NCBI RefSeq assembly: GCF_001050345.1
Contig: NZ_LFMW01000024.1
Location: 95,605 to 159,604, forward strand
Direction: 5' to 3'
DNA: 64,000 nt
Source: Pseudomonas fildesensis
Lineage (GTDB): Bacteria; Pseudomonadota; Gammaproteobacteria; Pseudomonadales; Pseudomonadaceae
Shown piece after piece: positions 26,800 to 35,298 of the stretch. The notes beneath the pieces are model-generated. The model ran no database searches. It was given only the letters and a program-made list of their open reading frames with translations, and was not told the origin of the DNA. The first letter of the stretch is position 1. Each line of letters begins with the position of its first letter. Position numbers and translations under genes: made by a program.

Positions 26800-27549
26800 G
26801 TGTTCAACGCCCTTAATGCGGAAGATGCCCCGCAGCCACCCAAGGTGCTCACCACGCCTCTGGAAATCGCCGGCACCTTGCGGATGCTGCAAGAAAGCCA
26901 TGATCCGTTGATCATCACCTTCCACGAACGCAGCCAGCGCTTCCAGAGCTACCTGGTGGATGTCGACCGGGACAGCAAATCCCTGGCCCTCGACGAAATG
27001 ATCCCCCGCGACGGCGAACGCTACCTTGAGAATGGCGAACCCTTCCGCATCGAAGGCTTCCACGACGGCGTGCGCATCGCCTGGGAAAGCAACGGCGGCC
27101 TGACCATCAGCGAGAAAGGCGGTCACCGCATCTACACCGGCAGCATGCCAGACGAGGTGGTTTACCATCAGCGCCGCAATGCTTTCCGTGCCGCACTGAA
27201 GCTGGCCCAGTTGGTCAACATCGAACTGGGCGGCGAGAAACTCAAGGCGCCGGTCAACGGCAAGCTGCTGGATATTTCCGCCACCGGCTGCAAGTTGCGT
27301 TTTGAAGGCGACATTTCCGAGCGCTTGCAACTGGGCCAGGTCTATGACCGCTTTATTGCTGCCCTGCCGTTCGGCAGCATGACCACCTGCGTCGAACTGC
27401 GTTACCTGCATTTCGAAGAGAGGATCAACACCACCTTCGCCGGCGTGCGCTTCCACAATATGAGTGGCTTGGTGCAGCGCCAGGTGGAGCGGTTTGTGTA
27501 CCAACTGCAACGCGAAGCGCGACGCTTTGACAAGGACGACGACCTTTAA
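26800..27549 (+). CDS. ycgR: Flagellar brake protein YcgR (PilZ domain, c-di-GMP receptor)
   Basis: A 249-residue protein that binds c-di-GMP and slows the flagellar motor. The N-terminal YcgR domain spans ~15-115. The PilZ domain carries the c-di-GMP motifs RRNAFR (~127) and DISATGCKLRF (~168). I chose the GTG at 26800 (MFNALNAEDAPQPPK) because GGAG precedes it; the ATG at 26752 would add 16 unconserved residues. It follows flgMN. Confidence 0.92.
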   Translation: MFNALNAEDAPQPPKVLTTPLEIAGTLRMLQESHDPLIITFHERSQRFQSYLVDVDRDSKSLALDEMIPRDGERYLENGEPFRIEGFHDGVRIAWESNGGLTISEKGGHRIYTGSMPDEVVYHQRRNAFRAALKLAQLVNIELGGEKLKAPVNGKLLDISATGCKLRFEGDISERLQLGQVYDRFIAALPFGSMTTCVELRYLHFEERINTTFAGVRFHNMSGLVQRQVERFVYQLQREARRFDKDDDL

Positions 27550-27566
27550 CCGCTAAAAGTCGTGGC

Positions 27567-27606
27567 AAAAAAACGGGCAGATCCTGATGGGATCTGCCCG
27601 TTTTTG
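27567..27606 (+). terminator. Rho-independent terminator of the flgMN-ycgR region
   Basis: AAAAAACGGGCAGATCC, short loop, GGATCTGCCCGTTTTT; symmetric enough to serve the convergent MFS gene too. Confidence 0.93.
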
Positions 27607-27609
27607 CAT

Positions 27610-28995
27610 TCAGGGGCGTGCCCTGCTCAAGTCGTGAGGATGGTCATCCGGGCCAAGAGGTTCCGGGGGCCCTTCGAAGGCCGGCTCATCAACCGGCGGC
27701 TGCGGATCGGTTTCAGGCTCAGGCTCCGCAACCGGGTTCTGCATCTGCTCCTGCACCACCGCCTCGTCCACGCGCGGATCAAGACAGGCCACCAGCGGCG
27801 AACTGGACATGCTGTCGGGCATCGCCACGTGGTGCAACGGCGCATCGTCCACCTGATGCAGGTTAGTCACCGCCTTCGGCCGGATACGCCACACCAGAAT
27901 CAACGCACACAAGCTGAAAAACGCATAGAGCATGTGGCTGCCGAACAGCTTCATGATCACACCCGCCAGCAACGGCCCGATGCTGGCACCGACCCCATAG
28001 GTCACCAGCAGCATGGCCGTCAGCGATACCCGCCGATCTCCCTCGACATGGTCATTGGAAAACGCCACGGCCAGCGGATACAGGCAGAACTGCACCAGCG
28101 AACACAGGAACCCCGCCACGAACAGCACCTCCAGCGGCACTTTGCTCATGATCGCCAATGGCAATGCCGCCACCGCCAGGCATAAGGCGAAACAGCGAAT
28201 CAGCAGCGCACGGTCATAACGGTCTGACAACCAGCCCAGCGGCCACTGCACCAACAGACCGGCAAAAATGCAGCTACCCATGAACAGGCCCACCTGCTCC
28301 GTCGTCAGCCCTTGCTGGGAGGCATACAGCGGTGCCAGACCGTAGAACGAACCCACGATCAACCCAGCGCCCAACACAGTGCTCAGCGACTGCGGCACGC
28401 GCTGGATAAAGAAGCGCGGCTCCATCGGCGCCGGATGCAGGGGGGCCGGGTGAATACGCCGAGTCATGGCCACTGGCACCAGGCACAAGGCAAAGCACAG
28501 CGCCACGAGCATCAACAGTTCGAGGCCGAGCTGGGGATGCATCACCAGGATCAATTGACCCAGCACCAGGCCGAGGTAGGACGCGATCATGTAGCCGCTG
28601 AACACCACCCCTCGCTGCTTGGCGTCGGCCTGCTCGTTAAGCCAGCTCTCGATAACCATGTACTGGCACATCATCCCCAGGCCCACGATCATCCGCAGCA
28701 CGATCCAGGCAGGTAGCCAGTCGATCAGGCCGTGACCCAGCACCGCCGCACCGACAATCCCGGCACAGGTAGCGTAAGCACGAATATGCCCGACCCGGGC
28801 AATCAGGCGGTGCCCGATCTTGCCGCCCAGCACCAGTCCAAAATAGTTGGCCGCCATCAGCGCACCGACCCACAGGCTGTCGACATGGTCCGCCGCCAGG
28901 CGCAAGGCCAGGTAAGTACTGAGCAGGCCGGAGCCGATCAGCATCATCAAGGAGGCGAAATAAAGGGCTCGAAAAGATTTCCAGATCTGGCGCAT
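27610..28995 (-). CDS. MFS transporter, YcaD-like
   Basis: A 461-residue member of the major facilitator superfamily with about 12 hydrophobic segments in the first ~385 residues (FRALYFASLMMLIGSGLL, WVGALMAANYFGLVLGG). Motif-A-like sequences are GKIGHRLIARVG and LGWLSDRYDRALLIR. The ~70-residue C-terminal tail is acidic and Pro-rich (VAEPEPETDPQPPVDEPAFEGPPEPLGPDDHPHD) and cytoplasmic. It looks most like the YcaD branch; the substrate is unknown. Confidence 0.88.
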   Translation of the reverse strand: MRQIWKSFRALYFASLMMLIGSGLLSTYLALRLAADHVDSLWVGALMAANYFGLVLGGKIGHRLIARVGHIRAYATCAGIVGAAVLGHGLIDWLPAWIVLRMIVGLGMMCQYMVIESWLNEQADAKQRGVVFSGYMIASYLGLVLGQLILVMHPQLGLELLMLVALCFALCLVPVAMTRRIHPAPLHPAPMEPRFFIQRVPQSLSTVLGAGLIVGSFYGLAPLYASQQGLTTEQVGLFMGSCIFAGLLVQWPLGWLSDRYDRALLIRCFALCLAVAALPLAIMSKVPLEVLFVAGFLCSLVQFCLYPLAVAFSNDHVEGDRRVSLTAMLLVTYGVGASIGPLLAGVIMKLFGSHMLYAFFSLCALILVWRIRPKAVTNLHQVDDAPLHHVAMPDSMSSSPLVACLDPRVDEAVVQEQMQNPVAEPEPETDPQPPVDEPAFEGPPEPLGPDDHPHDLSRARP

Positions 28996-29239
28996 CGGCG
29001 TTCCGAGCGGCTCCTTGCAGTGAGAGACAGGGCTATCGGCATGATAGTCCTGGGTTGCCGGGTCCGGACAGGCGATATGGGCTGTTTCCGGGGATTATTT
29101 TGTTTAAAACGATTGGCTACAGCTCAGACGCTACCGAGTGGCGTGCGAGGTACACCGTTGCGAAAAATACACGACGCACCTGCTGTGAACCTCGGTCGGG
29201 CGCAAGGTTCGATTGGCATTTGAAAAGACCGCGCGCGCA

Positions 29240-29277
29240 CAAAAAAGCCCCGCCAGGATTAACTGTGCGGGGCTTTG
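29240..29277 (-). terminator. Terminator of tRNA-Arg(CCU)
   Basis: AAAGCCCCGC, loop, GCGGGGCTTTTTT on the minus strand, directly after the tRNA gene. Confidence 0.9.
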
Positions 29278-29281
29278 AATC

Positions 29282-29358
29282 TGGTGTCCCAGGGCCGGTT
29301 CGAACGGCCAACCTTCCCCTTAGGAGGGGGATGCTCTATCCAATTGAGCTACTGGGAC
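29282..29358 (-). tRNA. tRNA-Arg (anticodon CCU)
   Basis: A 77-base gene on the minus strand starting GTCCCAG and ending CTGGGAC-A-CCA with CCA encoded. The anticodon loop CTCCTAA gives CCU; the T-arm GTTCGAA is intact. Confidence 0.97.
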
Positions 29359-29683
29359 AAATGACAGCCGTGCAGCCAAGGGCGCTGCGACGGACGGCGT
29401 GCATGTTAACGGCCGAGGTGGGTTTTGTCATGTCGTCCGTGGGCTTTTTGAGTGTAGGCCGATCCCTGGATGGGTGAAGCGGGTTTCGCCCTGTGAATCC
29501 GGGCACTTAACGCCATCGTGCAAAATGCACTACCCCAAAATGCCAGCATTGCAAATTGCAACCCAACCTCGCTTTAAAATACACTTAAGCCATTGTTTTT
29601 ATTGAAATATTAGATTGGCATGGCATCTGCAATACTTCTCCTACAAAACCAATCTGGCTGAGCCTTCTGCGGAGAACATGACC
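29359..29683. other. Intergenic region without a supported gene
   Basis: Upstream of the small-protein pair; AT-rich from ~29540 (TTTAAAATACACTTAAG, TTGTTTTTATTGAAATATTAGATTGG). A promoter is likely there, but none fits a consensus well enough to call. Confidence 0.4.
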
Positions 29684-29911
29684 ATGAACAGCGCCCTTCT
29701 GTTAGTCCTCAATACCGTAGCGCTCACCGCCTTGGTGATGTTCCATTTTCACTCGTCTAGCAACGATGACGCTGCGCAAATCAGCCAGGCTGTTCCTCAC
29801 CACCTGCAGCAACGTCCGCAACTGGCAGTGATGACGGCAAATCCAAACTCTCCGATTCGCCTCACCCAAGGTACGCAAACCGCGCCCGCATCAGAACATT
29901 GGGTTTTCTGA
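29684..29911 (+). CDS. Small membrane-anchored hypothetical protein
   Basis: A 75-residue protein with one N-terminal hydrophobic segment (ALLLVLNTVALTALVMFHF) followed by a polar Gln/His/Pro-rich tail. The ATG at 29684 has GGAG nine bases upstream; the ATG at 29678 is too close to it. I do not recognise a family. Its stop overlaps the ribosome site of the next small gene, so the two form an operon. Confidence 0.65.
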   Translation: MNSALLLVLNTVALTALVMFHFHSSSNDDAAQISQAVPHHLQQRPQLAVMTANPNSPIRLTQGTQTAPASEHWVF

Positions 29912-29921
29912 GGAAGCCTTC

Positions 29922-30101
29922 ATGACCAAATCTGCCTGGCTGTTTCTGTGCCTGACCCTCGCAACCGGCGTGACGGGCCTGGAAACCACCTCCCAGGACG
30001 GGCAAACAACGGCCTTCATCGCCAGCGCAGTATTTGGCTGCTTGCTGGTTCTGACGCTGATCGTGGGCCGCCGAATAAAATTCGACCCTGTACTGCGCTG
30101 A
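29922..30101 (+). CDS. Small membrane protein, PA3371-like
   Basis: A 59-residue protein (MTKSAWLFLCLTLATGVTG.. ending GRRIKFDPVLR) with two hydrophobic stretches around a polar loop (TSQDGQTT). GAGGAAG lies six bases before the ATG. From memory it resembles the small protein PA3371 of P. aeruginosa, reported with SOS genes; I see no LexA box here. Function unknown. Confidence 0.7.
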   Translation: MTKSAWLFLCLTLATGVTGLETTSQDGQTTAFIASAVFGCLLVLTLIVGRRIKFDPVLR

Positions 30102-30495
30102 ACCCCTCGCCACACTCCACCGCCTACCTTACATCGCCTCGTCCTAGTAAATCGGCAAATTGCCACTAGTCTGAAGGTTAAGGGCAAAAGGCCACATTGC
30201 TATAGGATGTGCGCCCTCCAACCCAGCGGCTGCGGGGGCTTGCGCGAAGATCGTCAATTGAGATCCTGCGCAAAAAGTTTTCCAACCAGTCCGCAAAAAT
30301 GCAAATCAGTGCTGGCATAAAGCCTTTAGGCGGTTCAATATTTGTCACAGAATTGACGCCAAGGAACTGTCAAATCTGAGGCATGATGCGGCCTCTTTGC
30401 AATTCGGGTTGAACTTTGGTCGTGAGTCTTGTCTTAACACTCATATCTTGCGGCCAATTCCAAAAACCGCTCCACTGAACTAACCGGTTAAATAT
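30102..30495 (+). promoter_or_regulatory. amrZ upstream regulatory region
   Basis: A 394-base gap without a gene. GAACTT (30411-30416) followed by TCTTA (30432-30436) loosely resembles an AlgU promoter, though the spacing is one base short. GGCATAAAGCC (30314-30324) resembles AmrZ sites as I recall them, and amrZ is known to be AlgU-dependent and self-repressed in pseudomonads. Confidence 0.4.
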
Positions 30496-30822
30496 ATGCG
30501 CCCATTGAAGCAGGCAATTTATTCCAGCCGTACGGCTGACAAGTTCGTCGTACGTCTGCCAGACGGAATGCGGGAACGCATTGCCGAGGTGGCTCGCAAT
30601 CATCACCGCAGCATGAACTCCGAAATCATCGCGCGCCTGGAACAGAGCCTTATTCAGGAAGGTGCGCTGGGCGACGAGTTGAGCATGCGCCTGGACAGCC
30701 CTGAGCTGTCACTGCACGAACGCGAACTGCTGCAGCGTTTTCGTCAGCTCTCCCACCGCCAGCAAAATGCTCTCGTCTCGCTTATTGCGCACGACGTTGA
30801 GGCGGCCGCAGAAGCCAATTGA
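30496..30822 (+). CDS. amrZ: Ribbon-helix-helix regulator AmrZ (AlgZ)
   Basis: A 108-residue Arc/MetJ-type DNA-binding protein. The beta-strand TADKFVVRLPDGMRERIAEVARNHHRSMNSEIIARLEQSL is nearly identical to P. aeruginosa AmrZ; the C-terminal tetramerisation part (LSLHERELLQRFRQLSHRQQNALVSLIAHDVE) also matches. AmrZ controls flagella, alginate and c-di-GMP genes. No clear Shine-Dalgarno sequence precedes the ATG. A strong terminator follows. Confidence 0.97.
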   Translation: MRPLKQAIYSSRTADKFVVRLPDGMRERIAEVARNHHRSMNSEIIARLEQSLIQEGALGDELSMRLDSPELSLHERELLQRFRQLSHRQQNALVSLIAHDVEAAAEAN

Positions 30823-30838
30823 TCAGCCACTGAAAGCC

Positions 30839-30866
30839 GAAGCCAGCCATGTGCTGGCTTTTTTTT
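30839..30866 (+). terminator. Rho-independent terminator of amrZ
   Basis: AAGCCAGC, CATGT loop, GCTGGCTTTTTTTT. Confidence 0.95.
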
Positions 30867-30889
30867 GCCTGGGATTTGACGGACGGAGT

Positions 30890-30987
30890 GTAGGAGCGAG
30901 CTTGCCGTGGCGATCACGCTTGCTGACGCCGGAGTGCGAAGCGCCCCAAAAAAAGCAGGAGACTGCTGCGCAGTCAGCGGGAGCAAG
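30890..30987. repeat. Degenerate REP-type inverted repeat
   Basis: GAGCGAGCTTGCCGTGGCGATC near the left and CAGCGGGAGCAAGCTC at the right are decayed facing arms of the REP family seen elsewhere in this window. Confidence 0.6.
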
Positions 30988-31085
30988 CTCTTATCAAACT
31001 TAAAATAACTTACTGATTTTAAGGGGTTAAAATTTCACCCTAAAGTCTTGAGTCTTGCATAAAAAATTTCAGGCGACCGCATTCT

Positions 31086-31220
31086 TGTGGCGAGCGGGCT
31101 TGTCCCGCGCCGGGCTGCGCAGCAGCCCCAAAACCAGGCGCAGAGGAGTACCCGATACACCGCATTCGTCTTCATCAGGGGCGCTTCGCACCCCAACGCG
31201 GGACAAGCCCGCTCGCCACA
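31086..31220. repeat. REPIN-type inverted repeat
   Basis: TGTGGCGAGCGGGCTTGTCC (from 31086) faces GGACAAGCCCGCTCGCCACA (to 31220); the ~90 bases between carry CTGCGCAGCAGCCCC and GGGGCGCTTCGCACCCC sub-hairpins. No coding role. Confidence 0.88.
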
Positions 31221-31326
31221 GAGGTCCCAGTTTGCTGCGCGACAGCGCTACGTCGAAGAGGTAGTGGGACCTCCCTCGCCACAGCAAGCCAGCGCCTACA
31301 AAGAGGCGCTGGCCGTGATGGAGGGA

Positions 31327-32769
31327 TCAGAGCAGGAAGATCGTGGCCAAGCCCAGGAAGATGAAAAAGCCGCCACTGTCGGTCATGGCCGTGATCATCA
31401 CACTGGCGCCCATCGCGGGGTCGCGCCCAAGGCGTGCCAGGGTCATGGGGATCAACACCCCCATCAGAGCAGCCAGCAATAGGTTGAGGGTCATCGCGGC
31501 CGTCATGACGACGCCCAGGGACCAACTGCCGTACAGCAAGTAAGCCACAACCCCGATTACCCCACCCCACACCAGACCGTTGATCAGCCCGACCGCCAAC
31601 TCCTTGCGCATCAAGCGCGAGGTATTACCCGTGCTGACTTGGTCAAGCGCCATAGCACGCACGATCATGGTGATCGTCTGGTTGCCGGAGTTGCCGCCGA
31701 TGCCCGCAACAATCGGCATAAGTGCCGCCAGGGCAACCAGCTTTTCGATGGAGCCCTCGAACAGCCCAATCACCCTCGAAGCAATGAAAGCGGTGATCAG
31801 GTTGACTGCCAGCCAGGCCCAACGGTTATGCAGGGAGCGCCAGACCGAGGCAAAAATATCCTCCTCTTCACGCAGACCCGCCATATTGAGGACTTCGGTT
31901 TCACTCTCTTCACGAATCAGGTCAACCATTTCATCGATGGTCAGACGGCCGATCAGCTTGCCGTTTTTGTCGACCACCGGCGCGGAGATCAAGTCATAAC
32001 GCTCGAACGCCTGGGCCGCGTCGTAAGCATCTCCATCCGGATGAAAGCTCACGGTGTCACTGGCCATCAACTCTGCAACTTTCTTGTCTGGGTCGTTGAC
32101 CAGCAGGCGCTTGATCGGCAACACACCCTTGAGAATACCTTCGTAGTCGACCACGAAAAGTTTGTCGGTATGGCCTGGCAGCTCTTTCAACCGGCGCAGG
32201 TAACGCAGTACCACTTCGAGACTGATGTCTTCGCGAATGGTGACCATCTCGAAGTCCATCAGGGCGCCGACCTGGTCCTCGTCATAGGACAGCGCGGAGC
32301 GCACACGCTCACGCTGCTGGCCGTCGAGGGCCTCCATCAGCTCATGGACAACATCACGGGGCAACTCAGGCGCGAGGTCGGCCAGTTCGTCGGCGTCCAT
32401 CTCCCTGGCTGCGGCCAGAAGCTCGTGATCGTCCATGTCGGCGATCAGGGTTTCACGGACCGAGTCGGAGACTTCGAGGAGAATGTCGCCGTCGCGGTCG
32501 GCCTTGACCAACTGCCAGAGGGTCAGTCGATCATCAAGCGGCAAAGCTTCAAGGATATAAGCGACGTCGGCGGAGTGCAGGTCGTCGAGTTTGCGCTGCA
32601 ACTCGACGAGATTTTGCCGGTGAACCAGGTTTTCGACGCGGCCGCGATTCGGACCTTCCTGGCGATGCGTGAGGTCTTCGACCACGCGCTGGCGCTGCAG
32701 CAGCTCGATGACTTGAGCCAGACGATCCTGCAGGCTTTCTTGTGTTTTCTTTACTTCTACTTCGGTCAT
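31327..32769 (-). CDS. mgtE: Magnesium transporter MgtE
   Basis: A 480-residue Mg2+ channel. The MgtE N-domain is at ~60-160 (LHSADVAYILEALPLDDRLTLWQLV, DMDDHELLAAAREMDADELADLAPELPRD). Two CBS domains follow at ~165-290. The membrane part (~315-480) has five hydrophobic segments with PIVAGIGGNSGNQT and the pore motif DPAMGASVMITAMTDSGGFFIFLGLA. Start MTEVEVKKTQ at 32769 is preferred; ten extra upstream codons are unconserved. It is encoded alone. Confidence 0.95.
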   Translation of the reverse strand: MTEVEVKKTQESLQDRLAQVIELLQRQRVVEDLTHRQEGPNRGRVENLVHRQNLVELQRKLDDLHSADVAYILEALPLDDRLTLWQLVKADRDGDILLEVSDSVRETLIADMDDHELLAAAREMDADELADLAPELPRDVVHELMEALDGQQRERVRSALSYDEDQVGALMDFEMVTIREDISLEVVLRYLRRLKELPGHTDKLFVVDYEGILKGVLPIKRLLVNDPDKKVAELMASDTVSFHPDGDAYDAAQAFERYDLISAPVVDKNGKLIGRLTIDEMVDLIREESETEVLNMAGLREEEDIFASVWRSLHNRWAWLAVNLITAFIASRVIGLFEGSIEKLVALAALMPIVAGIGGNSGNQTITMIVRAMALDQVSTGNTSRLMRKELAVGLINGLVWGGVIGVVAYLLYGSWSLGVVMTAAMTLNLLLAALMGVLIPMTLARLGRDPAMGASVMITAMTDSGGFFIFLGLATIFLL

Positions 32770-33108
32770 AGGCGAACTCCACTCCCAGCAGCGGGGCACG
32801 CCGGAAGGATCAATCAGTCAATTCATGATTGGAAAAACGGGGTACAGAGTCACTACTGGGTAAGTCCATGGAGGTATTCCACAAGCCCCGGCGGGGCTGA
32901 CGGGCGCAATGATACACCGCCCGGCCGCTTTAAACGTTAAAAAACTGGAAAGAACAAGCGCTTGCGAGCCAAAGCTAAGCATTGGCTGCATCTATGAACT
33001 GCGACGACGCAGCCCGAAAGGAAAACACACGGAACGAGAGAAAAAGATGAAATCCTACACAAACCCCAGACGGCAAAAAGCCCGCGCTAGGCGGGCTTTT
33101 TGTTTGTA
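32770..33108. other. mgtE upstream region and tRNA-Arg terminator
   Basis: About 340 bases without a gene. It must hold the mgtE promoter and it carries the tRNA-Arg terminator at 33075-33101. I found no recognisable Mg2+ riboswitch. Confidence 0.5.
33075..33101 (-). terminator. Terminator of the tRNA-Arg pair
   Basis: AAAAAGCCCGC and GCGGGCTTTTT around CTAGC, just downstream of the tRNAs on the minus strand. Confidence 0.9.
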
Positions 33109-33185
33109 TGGTGCACTCGACAGGATTCGAACCTGTGACCGCTCGGTTCGTAGCCGAGTACTCTATCCAGCTGAGCTACGAGTGC
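33109..33185 (-). tRNA. tRNA-Arg (anticodon ACG), copy 2
   Basis: 77 bases, GCACTCG..CGAGTGC-A-CCA, anticodon loop CTACGAA, CCA encoded. Identical to the copy at 33257-33333. Confidence 0.98.
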
Positions 33186-33256
33186 ATGTGTGTTTTTAGA
33201 CCAGATCACAACTGGTTGAAGCCAAGTCACCTGCATTGCTGCAACCGACTCTTAAA

Positions 33257-33333
33257 TGGTGCACTCGACAGGATTCGAACCTGTGACCGCTCGGTTCGTA
33301 GCCGAGTACTCTATCCAGCTGAGCTACGAGTGC
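33257..33333 (-). tRNA. tRNA-Arg (anticodon ACG), copy 1
   Basis: 77 bases with the same sequence as the copy at 33109-33185, 71 bases upstream of it in transcription order; probably one transcript. Confidence 0.98.
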
Positions 33334-33441
33334 ATTTGTTGCCGCGCATTATAGGCCGTTCAATCTCTATGTAAAGCGATTTTTTCGAGTAATTTCAACA
33401 ACTTACCGATAAATCCAGATTGCAACGTACTAAGCAAATAA

Positions 33442-33532
33442 TGGCGGAGAACGGGGGATTCGAACCCCCGACACCCTTTTGAGGTGTACTCCCTTAGCAG
33501 GGGAGCGCCTTCGGCCACTCGGCCAGCTCTCC
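33442..33532 (-). tRNA. tRNA-Ser (anticodon GCU)
   Basis: 91 bases with the long variable arm of class II tRNAs. It starts GGAGAGC, has anticodon loop CTGCTAA, T-arm GTTCGAATCCC and an encoded CCA. Confidence 0.97.
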
Positions 33533-33594
33533 GCAACACGGGGCGTATATTAACCACGTTCATCCCCGTTTGCAAACATAAAAAACGATAAAAA

Positions 33595-33783
33595 TTAAAG
33601 GCTTGGTTCTTCGTCCTTCTCTTTCTTGATCCGCAGGTAAATTTCCTCGCGGTGGACCGCTACCTCTTTCGGAGCGTTAACCCCGATACGTACTTGATTG
33701 CCTTTGACGCCGAGCACGGTCACGGTGATTTCGCCATCACCGATAATCAGGCTTTCTGCGCAACGACGAGTCAGAATCAGCAT
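33595..33783 (-). CDS. csrA: Carbon storage regulator CsrA/RsmA
   Basis: A 62-residue RNA-binding translational regulator. Start MLILTRRCAESLIIGDGEITVTVLGVKGNQVRIGVNAPKEVAVHREEIY at 33783; six upstream in-frame codons are excluded because this is the universal start. It binds GGA motifs near ribosome sites and is titrated by Rsm small RNAs. Its own leader has GAGGAGAAAGG before the ATG, so self-binding is possible. Downstream of lysC, as in P. aeruginosa (rsmA). Confidence 0.98.
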   Translation of the reverse strand: MLILTRRCAESLIIGDGEITVTVLGVKGNQVRIGVNAPKEVAVHREEIYLRIKKEKDEEPSL

Positions 33784-33913
33784 ACCTTTCTCCTCACGCA
33801 TTTCAGTTCAGGAACAACAGTCTGCAAAAAAAAGGCATTCGACCTACAACCAAAAGGCCGCAGCCCTGTCCGCCTAAGTATTGTCGAGCGCACACAAAAG
33901 AACATGCGCCCCA

Positions 33914-33947
33914 CAAAAAAATGAAAGGCGCGGTAAACCGCGCCTTC
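33914..33947 (-). terminator. Terminator of lysC
   Basis: AAGGCGCGG, TTTA, CCGCGCCTTTCATTTTTTT on the minus strand, 12 bases after the lysC stop. Confidence 0.88.
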
Positions 33948-33958
33948 CTGGCATCGCA

Positions 33959-35200
33959 TCACTCGCCCTGTCGGGCCGGAGCGTCCAGCTCAAAAGCGGT
34001 ATGCAGCGCGCGTACAGCGAGCTCCAGGTACTTCTCTTCTATCACCACCGAGACTTTGATTTCCGAGGTGGAGATCATCTGGATGTTGATGCTTTCCTTG
34101 GCCAGGGCCCCAAACATGCGGCTGGCAACGCCGGCATGGGAACGCATGCCCACACCCACGATCGACACCTTGGCAATCTTGATATCGCCGACCACTTCAC
34201 GGGCGCCAATCTGGCTCGCCGTGTTCTTCAGGATTTCATGAGCCGCATCGTACTCGTTGCGGTGCACGGTGAAGGTGAAATCGGTGGTGTTATCGTGCGA
34301 AACGTTCTGCACGATCATGTCGACTTCAACGTTCGCGTCGCTGATCGGCCCAAGAATCTTGAAGGCCACGCCCGGGGTGTCTGGCACGCCACGGATGGTC
34401 AGCTTGGCTTCATCGCGATTGAAAGCGATGCCGGAAATGATCGGCTGTTCCATGGATTCCTCTTCATCAATAGTAATGAGGGTGCCCGGACCCTCTTTGA
34501 AGCTGTGCAATACGCGCAGCGGAACGTTGTACTTGCCGGCGAATTCCACCGCACGGATCTGCAACACCTTGGAGCCGAGACTGGCCATTTCCAGCATCTC
34601 TTCAAAGGTGATCTTATCCAGGCGCTGGGCCACGGACACCACGCGCGGGTCGGTGGTGTAGACGCCATCCACATCGGTGTAGATCTGGCATTCGTCAGCC
34701 TTTAGGGCTGCCGCCAGCGCCACACCGGTGGTGTCGGAACCGCCACGACCCAGGGTCGTGATATTGCCGTGCTCGTCAACGCCCTGGAAACCGGCGACAA
34801 CCACCACGCGACCTTCCTTCAGATCAGCACGAATCTTCTGATCATCAATCTGCAGGATGCGCGCCTTGGTGTGCGCGCTGTCGGTGAGGATGCGCACCTG
34901 GCTACCCGTGTAGGACACCGCCGGCACGCCACGCTTGTTCAGCGCCATGGCCAACAGGGCAATGGTCACCTGCTCGCCGGTGGACACGATCACATCCAGC
35001 TCACGCGGCAGCGGCTGTTGATCACCACTGATTGCCTTGGCCAGCTCGATCAGGCGATTGGTCTCGCCGCTCATGGCCGACAGCACCACCACCAGGTCAT
35101 CGCCGGCGTCGCGGAATTTCTTAACCTTGTCGGCGACCTGCTCGATTCTTTCGACAGAGCCGACCGAGGTGCCTCCAAATTTCTGTACGATCAAAGCCAT
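33959..35200 (-). CDS. lysC: Aspartate kinase
   Basis: A 413-residue enzyme that phosphorylates aspartate, the first step to lysine, threonine and methionine. The kinase domain starts ALIVQKFGGTSVGSVERI and includes TLGRGGSDTTGVALAAAL and YTDVDGVYTTDPRVV. Two ACT domains (~270-405) handle feedback: LTIRGVPDTPGVAFKILGPIS and VSIVGVGMRSHAGVASRMF. It lies between alaS and csrA, a conserved Pseudomonas order. Confidence 0.97.
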   Translation of the reverse strand: MALIVQKFGGTSVGSVERIEQVADKVKKFRDAGDDLVVVLSAMSGETNRLIELAKAISGDQQPLPRELDVIVSTGEQVTIALLAMALNKRGVPAVSYTGSQVRILTDSAHTKARILQIDDQKIRADLKEGRVVVVAGFQGVDEHGNITTLGRGGSDTTGVALAAALKADECQIYTDVDGVYTTDPRVVSVAQRLDKITFEEMLEMASLGSKVLQIRAVEFAGKYNVPLRVLHSFKEGPGTLITIDEEESMEQPIISGIAFNRDEAKLTIRGVPDTPGVAFKILGPISDANVEVDMIVQNVSHDNTTDFTFTVHRNEYDAAHEILKNTASQIGAREVVGDIKIAKVSIVGVGMRSHAGVASRMFGALAKESINIQMISTSEIKVSVVIEEKYLELAVRALHTAFELDAPARQGE

Positions 35201-35298
35201 TTTCTAAGCCGCCTCAGCCCGTAAAGGGGCGCCCAATAAACAAATCATCCAGCAACCGAGCGAGCCCATGACTAGACCATGGGCTCATCCACAGCACC

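Noticed and set aside
29282..29358. tRNA-Arg as an integration site for an island
   Set aside because: No integrase gene or repeated tRNA 3' end was found nearby.
31087..31482. 131-codon reading near the mgtE 3' end
   Set aside because: Lies in a REPIN and then antisense to mgtE.
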